Assembly (NCBI RefSeq): GCF_032878875.1
Contig: NZ_CP118157.1
Span: 1,178,001 to 1,242,000 of the forward strand
Source of the DNA: Microbacterium sp. AB
GTDB taxonomy: Bacteria > Actinomycetota > Actinomycetes > Actinomycetales > Microbacteriaceae
Length of the DNA: 64,000 bases
Direction: 5' to 3'
The position numbers and the translations under genes were made by a program. Shown piece by piece: positions 62,797-64,000 of the stretch. Under the pieces are notes generated by a model. The model was not told where the DNA came from. It did no database searches and saw nothing but the letters and a program-made list of their open reading frames with translations. Within the stretch, counting starts at the first letter, position 1. Every line of letters begins with the position of its first letter.

Positions 62797-63771
62797 TCAG
62801 AGGGGAACGGGGGTCTGCTGCAGCACCGACGTGAGGACGGCGTCGACCGAGACGCCCTCGATCTCGGCGTCGGCGCGCAGCCGGATGCGGTGCCGCCACA
62901 CCGGGACGATCATGGCCTGCACGTGGTCGGGCGTGATGGCGGGGTACCCGCCGAGCCACGCCCACGCCTTCGCGGCCGCGAGCAGCGCCGTCGCGGCACG
63001 CGGGCTCGCCCCGAGCTGCACCGACGGGCTCTCCCGCGTCGCGCGCGCGAGATCGACGATGTAGGCGAGGACGTCGTCCGTCGCCGTGACGGCGGCGACG
63101 GCGCGCTGGGCCGCCTGGATGTCGGACGGGGTCACGACCGCGCGCACGTCGTCGAGCGCGCGCGGCGAGAACCCGTCGGCGTGACGGCGCAGCACCGCCA
63201 CCTCGGCGTCGCGTGGCGGGACGTCGACGACGAGCTTCAGGAGGAAGCGGTCGAGCTGCGCCTCGGGGAGCGTGTAGGTGCCCTCGTGCTCGATCGGGTT
63301 CTGCGTCGCGCACACGAGGAACGGGTCCGGGAGTGCCCGGGTGACCCCGTCTGCCGACACCTGACGCTCCTCCATGGCCTCCAGCAGCGCGGCCTGCGTC
63401 TTGGGCGGGGTGCGATTGATCTCGTCGGCGAGGAGGATGTGGGTGAACACCGGGCCCTCGCGGAACTCGAACTCGCCGGACCGGGCGTCGTAGACGAGCG
63501 ACCCGGAGACGTCCCCCGGCATGAGGTCGGGGGTGAACTGCACGCGCTTGGTGCCGAGCCCGAGGGCGCGGCTGAAGGCGCGCACGAGAAGCGTCTTCGC
63601 GACGCCGGGCACCCCCTCGAGGAGCACATGGCCGCGCGCGAGGAGCGCGATGAGCAGGCCGCTCACGGCGCCGTCCTGCGCCACGACGGCCTTGCCGATC
63701 TCCTCGCGCACGCGCCCGACCGCCTCGTGGAGCGCGGCGGGGTCGCTGGGGCGAAGCGGCGTATCGGTCAC
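62797..63771 (-). CDS. moxR: MoxR family AAA+ ATPase
   Basis: The 324-residue chaperone-like ATPase has Walker A GVPGVAKT (about 54-61), Walker B ILLADEINR (about 111-119), the sensor 1 ATQNPIEHEGTY (about 152-163) and PEAQLDRFLLKL with the arginine finger (about 165-176). GTG 63771 has AAAGGAAG upstream, and its first bases overlap the stop of the preceding gene (GTGA), showing translational coupling. With DUF58 it forms the widespread MoxR-DUF58 module. Confidence 0.95.
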   Translation of the reverse strand: MTDTPLRPSDPAALHEAVGRVREEIGKAVVAQDGAVSGLLIALLARGHVLLEGVPGVAKTLLVRAFSRALGLGTKRVQFTPDLMPGDVSGSLVYDARSGEFEFREGPVFTHILLADEINRTPPKTQAALLEAMEERQVSADGVTRALPDPFLVCATQNPIEHEGTYTLPEAQLDRFLLKLVVDVPPRDAEVAVLRRHADGFSPRALDDVRAVVTPSDIQAAQRAVAAVTATDDVLAYIVDLARATRESPSVQLGASPRAATALLAAAKAWAWLGGYPAITPDHVQAMIVPVWRHRIRLRADAEIEGVSVDAVLTSVLQQTPVPL

Positions 63772-64000
63772 GGTCTCTTCCTTTCGGTTCGGACGGCCGC
63801 GTCGACGGCCGCCTCGAGGTCGCGGAGGCGCTCGCCGAACGCGGAGAAGGCGGCGTCGTCGGCCGGCTCGGTCAGGACGATCTCGCGCACGGCGTCGCGT
63901 CCCGCGCCCAGGCGTGCGGCCGCGGCGTCGGCCACCTCGACGGGGGCCGCCGTGCGGGGGAGGCCGAGGCGGCCGGCGATGCGGGCGCACGCGCCCTCGC
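63768..64000 (-). CDS. C-terminus of a DUF4350-type protein (5' part beyond window)
   Basis: An open frame enters from base 64000 and ends at TGA 63768-63770, giving 76 residues that include CARIAGRLGLPRTA, VREIVLTEPADDAAFSAFGERL and the tail AAVRTERKRP. Location directly upstream of moxR, with a GTGA overlap, is where actinobacteria keep a DUF4350 gene. The visible part has no membrane helix or diagnostic motif, so the family name rests on position. Confidence 0.6.
   Translation of the reverse strand, partial: EGACARIAGRLGLPRTAAPVEVADAAAARLGAGRDAVREIVLTEPADDAAFSAFGERLRDLEAAVDAAVRTERKRP

Overview
The window is very GC-rich, gene-dense actinobacterial DNA. No gap between genes exceeds about 200 bases. 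GC-ending codons, WhiB, a C-terminally short Wzt, GlfT2, DUF5719, DUF3499 and DUF6541 families and abundant TANNNT-N6/7-GTG/ATG starts all point to a Microbacteriaceae-type organism, most likely Microbacterium or a close relative. That assignment is inference from family content, not a database match. I see no rRNA, tRNA, CRISPR array, insertion sequence or prophage.

Layout. (1) 1-4409: acyl-CoA carboxylase beta subunit (cut by the window edge), purK, a PH-domain membrane protein, birA and purE. (2) 4406-49001: about 45 kb of surface-polysaccharide genes. They comprise an LCP ligase, two Wzm/Wzt-type ABC exporters, the complete dTDP-L-rhamnose pathway (rmlA, rmlB and a fused rmlC-rmlD), UDP-glucose dehydrogenase, UDP-galactopyranose mutase (glf), a GlfT2-type galactofuranan polymerase with a GlfT1-like partner, many GT2 and GT4 glycosyltransferases, GtrA-type flippases, several large polytopic GT-C-like or ligase-like membrane proteins, two O-antigen-ligase-like proteins, secreted proteins of unknown role and one STAND-ATPase/TPR regulator. 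(3) 49052-55741: manA, whiB, a GT2-membrane protein, DUF5719, a metallopeptidase-family protein that lacks its metal motif, and DUF3499. This is a conserved actinobacterial neighbourhood. (4) 55856-64000: SpoIIM-like and RDD proteins, aquaporin, furA-katG, then DUF58, MoxR and the C-terminus of a DUF4350-type protein.

How the genes fit together. The sugar-nucleotide genes supply dTDP-rhamnose, UDP-glucuronate, UDP-galactofuranose and mannose-6-phosphate interconversion. The glycosyltransferases build lipid-linked rhamnose- and galactofuranose-containing chains. The two ABC exporters move chains outward, GtrA/GT-C-type proteins probably decorate them outside, and LCP or WaaL-like proteins attach them to the wall or a lipid. 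The two flanks (accD-birA-PH-purK-purE on one side; manA-whiB2-DUF3499 on the other) resemble, from memory, Mycobacterium tuberculosis Rv3280-Rv3275c and Rv3267-Rv3255c, as though a wall-glycan island had expanded between them.

Gene expression looks distinctive. About 18 genes begin 6-9 nt after a -10-like hexamer with no Shine-Dalgarno sequence, which suggests leaderless mRNAs. Two genes appear to be preceded by tiny leaderless ORFs whose stop codons overlap the real start. Most operon junctions use ATGA, GTGA or TGATG overlaps.
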